Below, one piece after another: positions 4,372 through 5,800 of a stretch of 5,800 nucleotides of DNA. The first letter of the stretch is position 1, and every line of letters starts with the position of its first letter. The translations under genes and the position numbers were made by a program. Origin of the DNA: Bacteroidales bacterium (GTDB lineage Bacteria; Bacteroidota; Bacteroidia; Bacteroidales; SM23-62); assembly GCA_016783865.1 (NCBI GenBank), contig JADHVS010000267.1, forward strand, positions 1 to 5,800, in the 5' to 3' direction. The notes under the pieces are model-generated. The model saw nothing but the letters and a program-made list of their open reading frames with translations, was not told the origin of the DNA and ran no database searches.

Positions 4372-5800
4372 TCACTCCAGCTTTAACGGTTCGTAATCTC
4401 TGAATTGGATCAACTGCGTGTTTTCAATTTTTTCCCGGTATCCGGGCCATTGAGTGGTATAAAATACATTGACCTTTTCAATAGCTTCCTTCACCATGAT
4501 ATCACACTCATCCATTAATTTCTCTTCGGTTGCCGTTGGTCCCGTAAGGCGGGAAAGCAGGAAATCCCGTGTCTGGCCCAGCTTACTCGATACATTTACC
4601 TGGGAACGATCAGATATTCCCTGTTTCTCACTGCTTTCGCCATAGATAAATTCATTGAGAGCTTTAATGGAATCCTGGATTGCTTTGGTTTCCTTCTTCA
4701 GTTCTTTTATGTCTTCTTCATCCCTGTCCTTTATCTGTGACATTACATTGTCGGTAACCTTTTTCGAGTCATTCAACCTTTCAAGTGCCTTATAAACAAG
4801 GCTGGCTTTAACGTTCAGTTCGTCAAACATAACTTCTTGCTTTTCAAGGCCTTTGATATCGATTGGCATTAACGGACTGTATTCAGTAGTAATTGAGGTA
4901 GAGTCTTTGATGTCTCCGCAGGTCATGACGACCTTGTAGGTTCCCGGAAGGTCAATAAACCCACGAGGTTCCTGTCCTGCTCCCGATGATGAAAATCTAC
5001 CTCCCCCCTGTCCCCCGCCGAATGCATACCTGCCGGGATATCTGACTCCCTTTTTGAAATAACCCCATACAATAGTGTTCACTCCGGTATCAGCTTTTTC
5101 CATAAGGGTTCTTATTTTCTCTCCTTCAGCATTGAATATTTCGACTTTAACGCTGTCGTATTTCACTTTTTTCTCATCCTTTTCCACATCTCCGGATTCT
5201 TCTTCTGATTTGGATCCTTTTTTCTTGCCATTCTTTATTTCATTTGCTGCCGGATCTTTCTCTTTATCTTCGTCCGGTTTGAGATAATAACGCAGCCGTC
5301 CTCCACCCGTCCTGTTTTCACCATTATACATACCATCTCCTCCGGATGAAATACCAGGAGCGCTTTTATAGCCTGTGATATAACCAACAGGAGGATCAAA
5401 GACCATGAATTTATTATTGAGTGCTGAGGCTCCCGTGCTGGCTATTTTTCTGAGTGGGCGGATATCATCCAGGACATATACCGAACGGCCGAATGTTCCT
5501 ATCACCAGGTCGGCTTCCCTTTCCTGTATTTCCAGGTCCATGGTCGAAGCTGATGGATATCCATGTTTCCATTGCACCCAGTTGGTGCCTTTGTCGATAC
5601 TGACCCACAGACCATGCTCAGTCCCCAGAAATACAAGCCTGGGTTCGACAGGATCCTGGATAAGTGACAAGACATATCCCTTTACTTTGTTTTCATCGAC
5701 CAGGCTTTTCCATGTGGCACCATAATCCTGTGTATAGAAGGCATATGGTTTGAAGTCTCCCCTGCGATAATTATTGGCAACCACCCAGGCTTCTCCGGCA
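4372..5800 (-). CDS. Asp-box (VPS10/sortilin-like BNR repeat) protein, C-terminal part (5' end beyond window)
   Basis: The frame is open to the right edge; the codons before the GTG at 5784 read AGEAW and continue the same protein, so that GTG is not the start. About 475 residues are visible, numbered here from 5784. Two Asp-boxes (TQDYGATW 18-25 and SIDKGTNW 62-69) and GTFGRSVYVLDDI (96-108) close a beta-propeller of the VPS10/sortilin-like type. A Lys/Glu-rich stretch (about 168-208) follows, then a beta-sandwich-like region (VKVEIFNAEGEKIRTL, 212-227; LPGTYKVVMTCGDIKD, 279-294), probably FlgD-like. A helical, charged C-terminus (about 314-470) may form coiled coils. Full-length relatives are usually secreted proteins of around 1000 residues in Bacteroidota; enzymatic activity is not established here and no catalytic motif is evident. 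It is a different functional unit from the transporter genes downstream. Confidence 0.82.
   Translation of the reverse strand, partial: AGEAWVVANNYRRGDFKPYAFYTQDYGATWKSLVDENKVKGYVLSLIQDPVEPRLVFLGTEHGLWVSIDKGTNWVQWKHGYPSASTMDLEIQEREADLVIGTFGRSVYVLDDIRPLRKIASTGASALNNKFMVFDPPVGYITGYKSAPGISSGGDGMYNGENRTGGGRLRYYLKPDEDKEKDPAANEIKNGKKKGSKSEEESGDVEKDEKKVKYDSVKVEIFNAEGEKIRTLMEKADTGVNTIVWGYFKKGVRYPGRYAFGGGQGGGRFSSSGAGQEPRGFIDLPGTYKVVMTCGDIKDSTSITTEYSPLMPIDIKGLEKQEVMFDELNVKASLVYKALERLNDSKKVTDNVMSQIKDRDEEDIKELKKETKAIQDSIKALNEFIYGESSEKQGISDRSQVNVSSKLGQTRDFLLSRLTGPTATEEKLMDECDIMVKEAIEKVNVFYTTQWPGYREKIENTQLIQFRDYEPLKLE

Noticed and set aside
5075..5725. Two plus-strand open frames opposite the Asp-box gene
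   Set aside because: Ser/Phe-rich translation is the expected mirror of Lys/Glu-rich codons on the minus strand; no independent coding evidence.

Overview
The window looks like chromosomal DNA from a member of the Bacteroidota, possibly an environmental Bacteroidales/Marinilabiliales-type organism (inference). The pointers are a moderately AT-rich composition, almost no Shine-Dalgarno sequences before starts, a TAnnTTTG-type -7 element, and a large Asp-box/BNR-repeat protein of a kind common in that phylum. There is no sign of phage, IS elements, CRISPR, tRNA or rRNA.

Layout. On the plus strand, from the left edge, is the 3' end of a YD-like repeat protein. It overlaps by ATGA (464-467) a 353-residue exported protein with two rhodanese domains, both keeping the active-site cysteine. 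Three bases later the strand switches. The minus-strand block, read right to left, is: the two halves of a split YeeE/YedE-family sulfur transporter (3988-3476 and 3476-2874), a membrane-anchored rhodanese-like protein (2874-2269), a 185-base gap with a degenerate octamer repeat, and a second membrane-anchored rhodanese-like protein (2083-1529). Three of these genes are joined by one-base TAATG stop/start overlaps. Upstream of the block lie a good -7 element and a TTTGAT/ATCAAA dyad placed on it. The 383-base spacer 3989-4371 also holds what looks like an eroded small gene and a possible terminator. The right quarter is the C-terminal part of a large Asp-box (VPS10/sortilin-like) protein that runs off the right edge.

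How the genes may work together. YeeE/YedE proteins move thiosulfate or related sulfur species through the inner membrane using conserved cysteines, and both halves here keep a Cys motif (RGCTSG and GGFCPGTG). Rhodaneses bind and transfer sulfane sulfur. All four rhodanese domains here are predicted to be periplasmic, so the locus reads as a sulfur capture and import (or export/detoxification) module. No TusA/SirA-like cytoplasmic partner is visible in the window.

The most unusual point is that both single-domain rhodanese-like proteins beside the transporter have Ser in place of the catalytic Cys within a shared loop pattern (Y-S-[D/N]-x4-A-x-[Q/E]-A-W). The tandem protein on the other strand keeps both cysteines. 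This suggests a division of labour between catalytic and non-catalytic (binding or scaffold) rhodanese folds; that is inference.
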